A stretch of DNA of 64,000 nucleotides, from assembly GCA_010015745.1 (NCBI GenBank), contig ML978156.1:62001-126000 (forward strand), given 5' to 3'. The stretch's first letter is position 1; each line of letters opens with the position of its first letter. This document shows positions 1 to 11,564 of this stretch, piece by piece. The DNA comes from Setomelanomma holmii (taxonomy: Eukaryota > Ascomycota > Dothideomycetes > Pleosporales > Phaeosphaeriaceae). Position numbers and translations under genes: made by a program. The notes under the pieces were generated by a model. The model was not told where the DNA came from and ran no database searches. It saw nothing but the letters and a program-made list of their open reading frames with translations.

Positions 1-1094
1 CTGCGCATCTGCGCCGCCACCGGCCGCCGCGTCGAAACAAGGGCTTCTCGCCCCTTGGCGCAGCGGTCGCACCAACGCACCTTTTAGCACCTGGCTGGCA
101 ATGATCGAGACTGTCCACTGTCGTTGCTGCGGGTTTGGTTTGGGTGGTTTGCTATCAATAGTAAATGCACGCGTATCGATATGCGTTTTGTGGTTGATCG
201 ACTGAAGATTCTTCACTCGACGCGTCAACATTGGCTCGTGACTTGCTCCTGATGCCCTTGCGTGCCTATCCCAACCTCCACACACACAAACATACCCACC
301 AACACACAAACATACCCATCAACACACAAGCAGACCAGCCTCTTCACAATTGCCATCAGGCTCGTTTCGCGCTTGCCGTTTGGCGACTTTATCCACCGCA
401 GGTACACATTAACATTACCATCCAGATATTTCATCTCCGTCCCCTACCTGCTGTTGGGCGGTTCATAAATCATCCAATATTCCCCCCATGCACGGCATAT
501 TCCACAAACGCTCTGGCTTTGCACCCATGTCAGCCGACCGATCGTTATGACGTCGCCATAACCAGGAGGCTCTTCGTGCCCCAGCCGCTGCTGTTTCACT
601 TCGACGTGCAGATGTGCAGCAGTGGGGATGAATTGTGTCAGTGTGGGGAGGCGGAGGTTGGCATGGCAATGCTGATGTCTTGAACTTTTGACGCTGTGCG
701 AAACAGGCGGGGCGCATCTGTGTGTTGCGGGCTGGGAAGGAGGCTGCTTGTTGAATGTTGTGTAGCCGTTGTGAAACGCGTGGCTGGGTGTTATGATAGG
801 CTCGGCTGCGTTGCGTGGTTCAGCGCGAATCCAGATTGTTGGCGTGCTGCAGGCAGGACAGCAAGCGAGCGAGCGAGCGGCAGTAGAACCAAATGCACGA
901 ATACTTACGGACCGAGTGATGTCGAGTTGTGATTTTGGATGAATGAGATTCATTAATATCGTCTGCGCTGTGCGCGACATTCAACGCCATGCCAATGCTG
1001 AGCAACGCAACGCTATTCTGCGCAATCTGCCGTCAAGTTTCCCATTCCCATACCCAGCAAACAATGCGCTTCAACCATCAATTTCCTCCAGACT
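1..1094. other. Intergenic, no supported gene
   Basis: No coding region with recognisable similarity or splice structure was found on either strand; the short open frames overlap each other and show no domain. It contains a small minisatellite (281-330) and a short GAGC tetranucleotide run near 861-880. It lies downstream of the transporter encoded on the minus strand, so its right edge probably includes that gene's 3' UTR. Confidence 0.5.
281..330. repeat. 20-bp minisatellite, 2.5 copies
   Basis: A 20-bp unit of the form (a/c)acacacaaacatacccayc occurs at 281-300 and 301-320, with a half copy at 321-330. The two full copies differ at only two positions. It is intergenic and no function is evident. 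Confidence 0.8.
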
Positions 1095-3235
1095 CTAACC
1101 CCTCTTCTCATTGAGATCACTGCCACTGCCACTACCAGTCTCACTCTCCTCAGCCTTTTCCCTCGGCATCATCATCGGCTCCGCACCCGTCCCCAACGGT
1201 TGCCCACTCGTCGTGCGCTTGAAGTAATTATGCACATCCGCGCCCAACTCCTCATCGACATCGCCTTCCCAGCCATGTTTCTCTGAGAACTTTGACTGCT
1301 GGCGCTCCACCCATTCGGCGCGCATTTCTTGGATCTTCATCTCAAAGTCCTTGGCTGCGTCGTACGGCTTGTGGATGCCGCGGAATCGCTCCCACCAGGA
1401 GAGATGCTTCCAGTGGATGGCAATGCCGTGGTACTCGGTCTCCTTGCCAGCGCGGATAAAGGCCCAGCGGCGCTCTTGTTCCTTGAGATCGAGGCCAGTC
1501 GTGTCGGGCAGGAACAGCAGGGTGAGGAGAGCGCCGGCGAGACCGAACCATGGGACGAAGTAGAACTTGGTTTGGGTGTCGATGTAGTTGTAAAGGACCG
1601 ATGCCAGTAGGGCACCGGCCTTTCCAGCGGCTGCGGAGAAGCCGTGGGCGGTGGCACGAACGGGCGTTGGGAAGACTTCTGCGGCAACGAGGAAGGTGAC
1701 GCTGTTGGGACCAAACTGGTTGAAGAACGAGGATAAGAAGTACATGGCCTGGAAGGCGTGGATGTTTTCAGACCTCGTGAAGAAGTCGTATGCAAATGCA
1801 GGAACGATGAAGAGGATGAAGTCGGCCATGAAGCCAACAATCATCATCCACTTGCGGCCGTACAGCTTGTTGTCGATCATGAGACATGCGAGGTAGTATC
1901 CGCAGAGAGAGACGCCAACGTTGATGAGGTTGTAGAGCCAGCCCGTCATCACTGACTTGTTGTTAGGCGTAAGTACCTGGATGAATTCATTCTGGAAGAG
2001 CTTATTGCCATAGAAGAATACATCGTTCGCGAACCAGGTTCCAGCGGTAGCTAGGAGTCGTGGTCCAAAGTAAGTGAGAGTAAGCTTGAGAGACTGAACG
2101 TCGTAGCCGGTGACATTGGCCTTCTTCTTGGACAACATGAGCTGCTTAGAGGCAGACCTCATCTTGTAGTAACGGAAGTAGACCAGCCATAGCGTGCCGA
2201 CAGCCGGAATAGCGAAAGAGATACGATAGGTCCACTGCGCAACTGTCTTAGAGTATGGTGGGTTGGCGCCAGAGTGGAAGATCAGGAGCAGTACGATGAG
2301 GATGACCTGGTTGAAGAATTGTCCCCAACCTTGCATCAAGAAGGCGCTGGTAACCTTGCGACCACGATGAAGGCGATCGTCCTTCGTAGATACCTTCCCT
2401 GAACCGACGGCGTTTTCCATACCAGCGGTGGCGGTCATGGGATATTCTCCACCGACACCTATGCCGTAGAAGAAGAGCGCCCAGACGTAGCAAATGACCC
2501 AGCCGTTTTGAGTGACACCCCAGGCAGCGGTAAGCATAAGAAGACCGACGAACATGATGACTGCGTCCTGGATAAGACCATGGCGACGGCCCAACCAGTC
2601 ACCAAGGATACCGACAAGGATTTGGCCTGGGCATGTTAGCTTTGACAAAGCTATCAAAATCTCGAAATAACTCACCAACAATGATACCGCAAATCTCGAG
2701 ATAGTCGACGGCTTGAGTCCAGGTCTTGTTGCAAGTTTTAAAGGTCTTCCAGCAACTTGGAAAGGCTGCCTGGAGGAGGGGTCTAACGTTACCAATGGAG
2801 AAGAGAACGTATCTGGATGACGATCAGCGGTATTCCGGAAAAGACGACCATGATTGCATACCCTTCAAGACCAAGACCAGCACCAGGAATCACACAAGTC
2901 CTGAAGTAATGTCTCATTGGCTCCAATGGGTCTTTCTTGAACATGTTCCAGAAGAATCTTGCCTCTTCTCGGGCTTCTTGCCCATCGACCTTGGTGACAA
3001 ACTTGTAGCGCTGGCCCAGAGGCATGTCGGCCCAGTACTTGCCGTTCTCATCGTAAAGATCGTCTGGATGTAATAATGCGTGAAATACTTCCTGCTCGTT
3101 TTCGGACATGTCGTGTCGAATGTCAATATCTTGGGTAGCGACGTGGTGGCCCGTCATGTTGGGTCCGTGGGGTGCAGCAATACCATAGTCCCGTAGGGAT
3201 GGGGCGTCAGAGTTTAGTCCAGCCATGATTGGCAA
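1095..3235 (-). CDS. MFS transporter, phosphate / glycerophosphodiester type (PHO84/GIT1-like)
   Basis: Three exons (3235-2862, 2812-2676, 2626-1095) join at two 49-bp GT-AG introns into a frame of 680 residues. The first intron is placed by the family motif EGYVLFSIGN, which is restored exactly by splicing. A hydrophilic N-terminus of about 100 residues precedes the first membrane segment. The MFS signature GDWLGRR lies near residues 179-185, followed by 'GVGGEYPM' and further hydrophobic segments; the C-terminus is a long charged cytosolic tail. This pattern is that of the fungal PHS family, which imports inorganic phosphate or glycerophosphoinositol with protons at the plasma membrane. The substrate cannot be decided from sequence. 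No lesions were seen. Neighbouring genes offer no functional hint. Confidence 0.88.
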
Positions 3236-4715
3236 GTCCGACTATTGCAGTCGAAGTCACAAGAAGAAGTGGTAGAGTTGGTCTTGGTGCGGACTGCTTT
3301 CCGCACTAAGGGTCACGGCTGCAGCTTATATGTGCTTGAGAAAGCTTGAGATGAGCGTCGTGTGCAGGCTTTGGCGCTAGTTGATGACCATGGGTGTGTA
3401 GTGGGTGCTTCTAGCGGATCAACAATGACGTCGGAGACGTCTGAACCTTTAAGAGATTGGGTATTTTCGTTCCACCGAGACTCCAAGCACGATGCAGATC
3501 CGTTGCACGTTGTTTGAGAATGCTTCTGACTGGCTAGAACCTCAACACGGCTGAATGTGACTGATGGTAGTGATTGCGTGCGAGTACTGCCGATGCTTCC
3601 GAATAACAGCGTAATGCCTCCGAGGATGAAGGTTTGAGCGAAGAAGCGGCCTGCCGTTCAGATGCCGTTACGACGTTTTGACAGCGGGACGTTCTTGCTG
3701 GCGAGTAGCAAGCGCCGATGCGTTTGGAAGGCGCAAAGATCGACTAAGAAGGCCGATGATGCAAGTACACGACAAGTGCACAAGCTGAACGAGACGAAGC
3801 TGCCCATGATCAGATTAATGGCCTGAAGGTTTATATACCAGAATCAGGGTTCAAAAGATCTTCTAGCGTACAGGCCGTCGCTTCCGGCGCGCAATTGGGT
3901 GAGCGGCGTGGTAAAGTTTTCTGACCCCACCCATTCGGGAAATGTGTCGCGTGCACATACTACCTGGATCCCACTGGCAGCCATACAGCCGATGACTAGC
4001 CCAATTGCAGCTATAGTTTCTGCAGAGATCATCCTGTCACTCCCCGCTTACTTACGGATCTGATTAGACCCTGGACGTGGTGCTGTTCCCCAGAATCTTC
4101 AGATGGTCGTTTTCATGAGGTCTTCGCCGCCAATTTCTTGACGAAGGCCAAGCGCGGGCAGGGCTGAGACAAGCACGCCGAAGCACACAGATACCAAGCA
4201 TGGCGTCAGATGGCATTTCCGCAACGTCTGCCGGCCGTCTCTTTCCCATGCACTGGCGCGGAGGCGACGAAAGCTCTTCGAAAGCATGAAGTCAAAAAGA
4301 GCCAATTAGATCTCGTAGCGCAGAACGTGCTCGAGGGAGTGGCCAGAAGCATCTCCATGGGCAGGGGTACCGCACTAGCGTCCTCGATTCTCGCCTCGTT
4401 TTGCGGAGCGTCCCATCAGCGAGCCCACCTCAACGCCAGATCCGAGGTGTGTGTAAAGTAACGTCGCGCGTTAACTCCGGCACGAGCTGATGAAATGGCA
4501 GGATCCATGTTAGTTGTTGCATAAGATCGTTGACATTGCAGCTATGCTTCGGTTGGGTCCGACGTGGGGCCTCTGCCTTGAGGTCCTGCCACAAACTTAG
4601 CAAACTTCATATGCTAGAAGGTCCCTATATCTACGTTGGTTCTTCTTTGACGCTGCAACATACGAAGAAAAGCGCAATGAAGCTAAACGATTAGGTACAG
4701 CAAGGTGCTTGATGT
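3236..4715. other. Intergenic, promoter side of the transporter
   Basis: No convincing gene on either strand. The first few hundred bases must hold the promoter of the minus-strand transporter. A single CACGTT (3506-3511) resembles the core bound by Pho4/NUC-1-type phosphate regulators, but one such hexamer is expected by chance and I do not call it as a site. The right end serves as upstream region of the HET-domain pseudogene. Confidence 0.45.
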
Positions 4716-7073
4716 ATGGGCTTCGCGGGTATGAGCGAGGCTGGTGCGGGGTTCGAGCTGCATCACTCCCCTTCGACCTTCGTTGCTTCAATACTAGCGA
4801 CACCCATCTTCATGACCGACACATCTCCATACCCTCTATCGTCCGCGTCCGACGACTTTGGCTGGACGTACACCATGCTCAATGAGACATTCTGCTTTGC
4901 GTGCCAAAGGTTGTTTCGAGGAGAGGGCGAAACTCATACGGGAACGGGAGAACTTGGCTTCATCCATCACTCGGACGCAACATCGTTCGAACAGGCTCTT
5001 TACTCAGCCTGTCCATTGTGTGTACGCCTTTATGTCACCCTGAAGAAACCCGCAGATCTGCGAGAAACTATTTGCACGATTTCGGAGTCACAATCCCTCC
5101 GCTTCTGGTGGATCAGTCCCGGTCCCGTATTCGCCAACCCCGTCCTTCTTATTACCGACGAGGGTGAGACTTCACTCTCTTGAAGGGTTGTTCCATCTTG
5201 ATTAGATCATTCCAGAGCTTACTTCTCACAAACCTGCGCTCCAGCTGTCCGGCAATACAGGCTCTTCATCCGCACTCGCATTCCTGACGACGAAATACAA
5301 CGAGTGCCGTCGAGACCATGCTTGATGCAGATCCACTCCGCCCGAAGAGGAGTTCGTGCCAAGGAGATTATTAGAAGTGAATGATGCACAGCAGAACTGT
5401 ATACGTATTCGCGAGCGGGACGACCTCATGCATGGCACACAGTATGCGACTTTATCGCATTGTTGGGGCATGTTTCAGCCTCTCAATTGACCACAGACTC
5501 TGCCACAGTCTTGCAGCACGGTATATCTGTACAGAGTCTACCCCTCACTTTTCAACATGCCATCACTGTAACCAGAGGGCTTGGCCTTCGCTATCTGTGG
5601 ATAGACTCGCTGTAAGAATGAGACTAGGGAGATTGCGATCTCAGAGCTGACCATGCCGGAAGCTGCATATACCAAGACAACATCAGCGATTGGGCCACGG
5701 AGGCTAGTTGCATAGGGCAGATTTATGGTAACGCAGCTTGCGGAATAGCAGCCACGGCTGCTGAGGACGGCACCGCGGGACTCTTTTATGATCGCGATCC
5801 TATCATGATGACACCTGTTCGAGTTGAGATTACCCATTCCCGCCACGGGAACGTCTATTTCCAGAATACCGTCTCACAAGGGTCCTACTTCCTTAGCCCT
5901 TCTACAGCTGTTTATGGTACGATCGATTTTGCGCCTTTGAACAAGAGAGCATGGATTGCTCAAGAGTGCTACCTGTCTCCAAGAATCGCGCATTTCACGA
6001 ATCAGACACTGCACTGGGAATGTCATGAGACCTTTGCAAACAAGCTGTACCCAAATGGTCTGCCGTCCTGGTCTCAGAAGGGGAATTGGAACGGCTCGAG
6101 ATCGTTGAAGCACTCCATGAGAAGCTACCAGCAAGGACTTGAGATGGATGTTGCCTCAAGTTCAGCAACTCTAACTTCAAGTGCTGAGGTCAGAATAAAC
6201 TTGATTCAGCGGAAGAGGGACTTGTATACCGCATGGTGTTCTTTTCGACGCTTCTACACCGGATGTCAGCTCACCAGGCAAGAGGACAAGCTCATCGCAC
6301 TGTCGGGCATCGCTGAAGTCATCGCCCCAGCAGTCTCCAATGATGTGTCTTACCGGGCGCAAGCCATCAAGACGCCATTAGACCATCACCTGATCTTTGG
6401 TCTATGGAGAGACTACATCTTCCAAGAACTCTGTTGGACCACTGGCTCAGGACTAGGCGGCCAGGCGCCGTCTCGCCCCAGCAAGTGCCGCGCACCAACC
6501 TGGAGCTGGGCAAGCACAAACAACGTCGTCGGACCTAGCGAAACTGTCTCGCAGATGTATGCACAACGATACTCGCAAAACATACATCATTCCATCGAGC
6601 TGATTAGCTTGCATGGAGATCAAAGGGCAAGCAGCGATTACATTCGAGGCTCCCTGAAAATCAGATGTTGCTTGCTACACGTGCAAGTCTTGCAGCCAGA
6701 CATGTGGTTGTACGCATATGGAATATTTGACGACGTCGATGACGAGGATATGTCTTTGCATTGGCCTCCGTTGGTTCAAAACGAGATTTTAGTGTATCGA
6801 GACGACGTGGTACCTAAGTGCGACGAGAAAACTATGCTCTATGCGTTTCTAATGATCGTTCTACATTGTCGTAGCAACGAAAGCGACATCGTCATCTATT
6901 GCGAGGGCTTGGCATTATTTCCGTCCGATACACAACCCGATGCTTACGAGAGGATTGGATGCTTCCAACAGCACAGGCACGATCGCTACGAAGGGGATAT
7001 GGCAGCCAGCCGTCTCGACACATTATGGGCAAAACACCAAGCAGCAAAGACTCAGGTCATCGAGATAATATGA
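4716..7073 (+). pseudogene. HET-domain protein, disabled by nonsense and frameshift
   Basis: The conserved parts of a heterokaryon-incompatibility (HET, pfam06985) protein can be read across three exons with introns at 5164-5215 (52 bp) and 5612-5662 (51 bp). The HET core is clear: YATLSHCWG near 5440-5465, then LRYLWIDSLCIYQD across the second intron, and the family's RAWIAQE-like segment near 5940. Two lesions break it. An in-frame TGA lies at 5324-5326 (after NECRRDHA). A one-base loss near 5481-5485, just after HCWGMFQPL, puts a second TGA at 5488-5490 in frame. Downstream of the second intron the frame is open to 7073. HET proteins trigger cell death after fusion of unlike strains; this copy should make only a short N-terminal fragment. 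Start ATG at 4716 or the in-frame ATG at 4813. Confidence 0.82.
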
Positions 7074-7906
7074 ACACAAGCCTCGGGTCATTGAGATGAT
7101 ATAAATGCAAGAGTCAGCTTTTCTTGCATCCACGCAATCCGCACATCAAACACACCATTCACCAGATCCCTCACAGTTTCAATTCACAGTCGCAAAACGA
7201 AATATTTAGCGTGCTTAACTCCCACCCTGCCAAAAGCACAATTACACCATTCCTCAATCCCATCATCGTTCTCACTCGCGCCATCACGTCCGCTGATCTG
7301 GTAGACACGGATGCCTCAAAGGACTGCAGTATCTTAATCCGAGCGTGTCTTGCAAACGCCGTTCACGAGGAGCTGTAAATACATATATTATGGATAGTCG
7401 TTGAGTGAAGATATTTGATAAGCTGTCTTGGTGGAGATCTGAACTCGCGGATTTACTTGGCCACTTGGACATGACCAAGCCTAGGCTTTCGTGACGATGT
7501 AGTTGTTAATATTGGTGTTGGGATTGCGTTTGTTTCTTTGTAGCGCATGGATCTGGCAAGGGCATCGCGAGTGCGATTTGAGTAGGATGAGATACACAGA
7601 GCACGACTGTCGCTCGAATGAGCTTTGTGCTTAGCATCTGAAACAGAAACATAATCTCGGCATGTTTGTTTGCGCCGTGCTTGTAGCATCCCGTCCAGTT
7701 CGAGAATTCTCATTTAGGCTCTCTATATTTTACATATTGAGATCGTGATATGCACCTAACGACAGCTTTCGGTGCATAGCAGCCTCGCTTTTACATGTTA
7801 GCATACTTTGAAGCGCTCGCTAAACGCTACACGCTCGTGATATATCCGCCCAGCCCAACGCCATTATATGTTCAGTGCACATGTACATTACGTCCAAATT
7901 CCACGC
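7074..7906. other. Intergenic between convergent genes
   Basis: The 3' ends of the HET pseudogene (plus) and RAD17 (minus) face each other here. The sequence is AT-richer than the flanking genes and contains no frame with recognisable protein similarity. A near-repeat of the phrase 'gtcat(c)gagat(g)atata' at 7057-7072 and 7087-7101 follows the HET stop. Nothing else was seen. Confidence 0.45.
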
Positions 7907-10507
7907 TCAATCCTCGATATCATCGTCGCTCAGCACAAGACTGGCACCTTTCTCTACTAGCCCAGGTACAGCGCATTCATCTTGCTCCGATTTTGCCGCA
8001 ATCTTCGCGCGCTTCTTCTTTGGCGAAACGCCAGCGGGCTTATCGGTAGACCATTGTTCTTGCTCACCCACGACTAGCTCCTGCGAGTCGTCTTCCTCGT
8101 CTTCTTCCGCACCACCTGACAAGCCGCCGCCTGTGAAGGATGTGATCTTTTGTATCTCTCGGATCGTTGTCGCGGTCGAAGGTGAGGGCATGCGGGACTT
8201 GCGGAGGATGGTAACAAGGTAGGGCAGGCGTTCGAGGAGCATCTCGAAGCGTGCTGAGCCACCACTGCCAAGGAGAACGGAGGGCGGCGTATCGTCTGGT
8301 TCAGTTTTTGGACTCGAGGTCGATGGTGGTGGTTGCGAGAAGGACGCATTCTTTCTCCAAGTATCGACACCGCCGCTCAACGTCGCAGGCTTGTTTGCCT
8401 GGGCTGAAGAGGCTAGAAGCTCGCCGCGTTGTGCTCGGGAAATCCACATCTCTAGCAGATCCCCGATCTCTTCCTGCTGTTTCCACAGACGCAGAGAAGC
8501 TGGATAGTACATAACATATGCATTTCCTTTCGAAGCTCCAGTGCCCACCCCTTGGCCCTTGGCTTTGATCCCCATTACACCAGGTGGCGGTACCAGACGC
8601 TTGACTGGGTTTGGTAGGTGATACAGCAGACCGCGCACACCAGTCTGAAAGCACATCTCGTCTTGGCGTAGATTGTCAGCGCTTGTACCTTGAAGGTTGC
8701 GTCGACCTGAACCTGCACCAAAGCGGTCTGGCGAGAGGAGATCAGCATCCGACAAAGCCTCTATGCAGCCTTCGATTGAATCCATTGTTTCCTCGCTATC
8801 CGCACCTCCGCACGACAGTACATAGTTTTCGTGTATCGCGGCGACGAAAGTCTGGCTATCGGTGCCGAGCTCGTCGATGAGGGTGTCGACATTGACTTCG
8901 GATGCTTTCGGTCTTCGACGTTCAGGAAACCAGTGAGGCGGCTGTGCGACCGGAGCGTCAGGATTCTCAGGCAGGCGCTTATTGTACACCACTCTGCCGA
9001 CAGCATGGAAGATGCCCAAGGTGCTCTCGCGCTGCGTCACCAGCTCGAGCGACTCTTGTTCCATCTTTGTGATGGGCACATCCCTCGAACCCTTCTTCTT
9101 CGCGAAGCTGACCTTTGCACCCCAGCCTTCAGCGTCATCTCCGCGCAGGCACAGGAATTCGAGCGACGATGCAGCACTACGAATATCCCCAAGTTCCCCA
9201 AGGCGTTGTATGACTTGTGGTCCGACTGTCATCTTCCGTCCCGACTTTCGCGCCTCCTTCACAACCATCAAATCGAGGGCTTTCGTCATGAATGTAGCCG
9301 CAATGGGGTTAAACTCAATAACTGAGACGCCAGGATTGGTCAAGATCTCAGGCCCCAGCAGCCGGTGCGCAGTGAAGCTGTCTGCGGCTGCCGTGTTCGT
9401 AGACAGCAGCGTCTCGGAGATTATCATTACAATTGGCGTCACTGACTGTTGAGCATCGGCCTGGCCTGAGAAGTATGCCGTAGCTGAGGGGACATTCGCA
9501 GCAAGATAGTTGAGTACTGAGGATCGAAAGGACTGTACCGCTGAGGCGGCACGAGCGAATGTATTGGGGAACTCTTCTACAAGCACCAGCTGCTTCTGCT
9601 TGCTGCTGGAGGTGGGCGCAATTGGCTGAGCTGCTGGGCCAGGCTCGTCGAAGGTGAGACTGCCGAATGCGCCAGCTCGCCCAACGAAGTCTTCGAACTG
9701 CGCAGTCGCCGAGATGAAGCCTTCAGATGTGGCAATCGAGCTTGTTGGGTTCTTCCACTCGTGCAACTCAATGCCCAGCTCCTTTGCCAGGAGCGACATG
9801 GTCGTGGTCTTCCCACTACCAGCTGGGCCCTTCAGCAACAGCAGCCTCTTGCGGCCCCGTCCACCGTAGACATCTGAGAGCCATGCTCGCACGTCTGCCA
9901 CCTTCTTCTTGTGTACTGCCAGCTCTTCAAGCGATGCAGGACCGTACTTTTCGGTCCATGGCCGTCGGTCCGCAGAGTCCTGATGTGTTGGCTGAGACGG
10001 AGGTGGCGTGCTACGGGCACCGCTGGCTGTCCGCAAGAATTTCTGCCTGCCTTTCACGGCATTGTCGCTGTCGGTTGTCGCTCCAGGGTTCGCACGCTTG
10101 CGTACTGGGAGGGCGGTGGAAGGCTTTGCTGGGCGATCATCGTCGGAGCTGTCGAGGATGTCATCGACGTCCGGAGGCGGTGTGGCAGCCTTCTCGGGAC
10201 TTGGGGCAGGCTGGGATGGCTGGGCTCGAGGCACGTTGCTGAAGAAGGAGGTAATGGGCTTGTATATTGGCCTAGGCTTCCCTGGCGATTTAGCTGGCGA
10301 CCGCGGGACCGACGGCGCCGAAGCCTTTGGCGAGCCTGCACGCGTTGCCTGCGAACGGGTTGGCTTTGAGTCTCCACGCGTGCCGTTCGAAAGGCTCAGC
10401 AGCGTGCCCCTCTTCGCTCGCCGTGGAGGCGGTGAAGCCGAGTCATCCTGTTCAGAGTCGGTCGAGGGCACGATTGGCTGCTTCCGCGCTGCCCTGGGTT
10501 TACCCAT
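7907..10507 (-). CDS. RAD17: Checkpoint clamp loader subunit Rad17/Rad24
   Basis: A single uninterrupted frame of 866 residues. The N-terminal 180 residues are Ser/Pro-rich and disordered and contain KPITSFF (about 83-89), resembling the short PCNA-type motif of clamp loaders. The Rad17 signature RPWTEKYGP follows at 182-190, Walker A GPAGSGKT at about 227-234 and a Walker B-like LVLVEEFPN at about 307-315. The protein ends in an acidic tail (SDDDIED). Rad17 with Rfc2-5 loads the 9-1-1 clamp at damaged DNA and starts the ATR checkpoint. The length is somewhat longer than the yeast and human proteins because of the N-terminal extension, which is common in fungi. The frame has no lesions or introns. 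It is divergent from the coiled-coil gene to the right. Confidence 0.93.
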   Translation of the reverse strand: MGKPRAARKQPIVPSTDSEQDDSASPPPRRAKRGTLLSLSNGTRGDSKPTRSQATRAGSPKASAPSVPRSPAKSPGKPRPIYKPITSFFSNVPRAQPSQPAPSPEKAATPPPDVDDILDSSDDDRPAKPSTALPVRKRANPGATTDSDNAVKGRQKFLRTASGARSTPPPSQPTHQDSADRRPWTEKYGPASLEELAVHKKKVADVRAWLSDVYGGRGRKRLLLLKGPAGSGKTTTMSLLAKELGIELHEWKNPTSSIATSEGFISATAQFEDFVGRAGAFGSLTFDEPGPAAQPIAPTSSSKQKQLVLVEEFPNTFARAASAVQSFRSSVLNYLAANVPSATAYFSGQADAQQSVTPIVMIISETLLSTNTAAADSFTAHRLLGPEILTNPGVSVIEFNPIAATFMTKALDLMVVKEARKSGRKMTVGPQVIQRLGELGDIRSAASSLEFLCLRGDDAEGWGAKVSFAKKKGSRDVPITKMEQESLELVTQRESTLGIFHAVGRVVYNKRLPENPDAPVAQPPHWFPERRRPKASEVNVDTLIDELGTDSQTFVAAIHENYVLSCGGADSEETMDSIEGCIEALSDADLLSPDRFGAGSGRRNLQGTSADNLRQDEMCFQTGVRGLLYHLPNPVKRLVPPPGVMGIKAKGQGVGTGASKGNAYVMYYPASLRLWKQQEEIGDLLEMWISRAQRGELLASSAQANKPATLSGGVDTWRKNASFSQPPPSTSSPKTEPDDTPPSVLLGSGGSARFEMLLERLPYLVTILRKSRMPSPSTATTIREIQKITSFTGGGLSGGAEEDEEDDSQELVVGEQEQWSTDKPAGVSPKKKRAKIAAKSEQDECAVPGLVEKGASLVLSDDDIED

Positions 10508-11564
10508 CCCACCCCGATTCGAGTGGCCTGGACAGTGCTCCGCGGCTGATTGTCATTCTCGAGTTTGCAGCAAGTGGAGGTCGCGATGTCCTGCGTGATG
10601 ATGTATGTCGTGTGTCGGAGCTCCCAGAATGTTTAGCCGCTGTTCACGCGAACTCACGTGAATCACTAATGCGCTAGCCGGGTCGTGCGCCCATGCATTG
10701 GCAGCAATTTGTGCCTCTGCTCGACTTCAACGAAACGCAGCTATGATCTGCTACCTTGCTCAGACCTGGCTATACCCGTTATGTTCGTAACAGTGTCGCT
10801 GCCAACAAAAGTCCTTGAGGCTATACAAGACTTCCAGAGCGAGGAAATGAAGAGCCTCGACTGGGGTCGTGCACCACACACCGCTCTTATGGGGCGACCC
10901 GCGACTAATGCCGCCTCGAGGCTGATGTATGCGGGCCGGAGATGCGTCCTCTTAGCTGCTGCAGGCGTCTGACGTCGCACGAATCGGAACGCGACAACAC
11001 ACGAACTCTTGCATGCGCAAAATTCGAACGCTGGCACAGTCACGGCGTGCAGAATAATGGTTTGTTGTCCCCTTCACGTCGAGCATCATTTAGCTTCGCG
11101 CGGCTCCAGCAATTGAACATCTCATAGTCATAGCGGCTCCTCTATGGTCTCGTACAAGCCGGGTGAAGCAACATGGAAGCTCTGCTACTAAGCACGCTCC
11201 ACGTGCGGTAAGGCTGTATTTGCAAGCCGAAGGCGTCTCAGTCTGGGGCGCATAGATTAGTAGGCTCGCACTACGATGAGCTGGCACTCCCCTGCCTGTG
11301 CCCTATTGGACCGTATTACGTCCTTGCCGTGCCATCTCTATGCACAGCTCTCGAACCTTTGCATTGCGTCTTTCCCTATATAGCGCAGATAATGCGCGTG
11401 TTTGTTGTCCTTTACATGTTCTCTTGTCGTTGTGCCACGCAAGCAGGTGTGTAGCCTCGTCCTCGTGACTGTCGAAGGTCCATTGCGAATGGCCTGTAGG
11501 TTGCCAGGACCCTCTAATGCCTCTCTCTTCATTGCAGTAGAAAAAGACGACAGAGGTTGCGATC
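10508..11564. other. Divergent promoter region, RAD17 / coiled-coil gene
   Basis: About 1 kb between two divergently transcribed genes. No supported coding frame on either strand. It should hold both promoters. A 'ttcattgcag' at 11528-11537, shortly before the ATG at 11565, could be the acceptor of an intron in the 5' UTR, but no donor was fixed. Confidence 0.4.

Noticed and set aside
444..980. 178-codon minus-strand frame in the left flank
   Set aside because: Overlaps a plus-strand frame of similar size, no domain, no splice partners.
3506..3511. CACGTT as a Pho4/NUC-1 site upstream of the transporter
   Set aside because: A single hexamer without a second site; expected by chance, and the substrate of the transporter is not proven to be phosphate.
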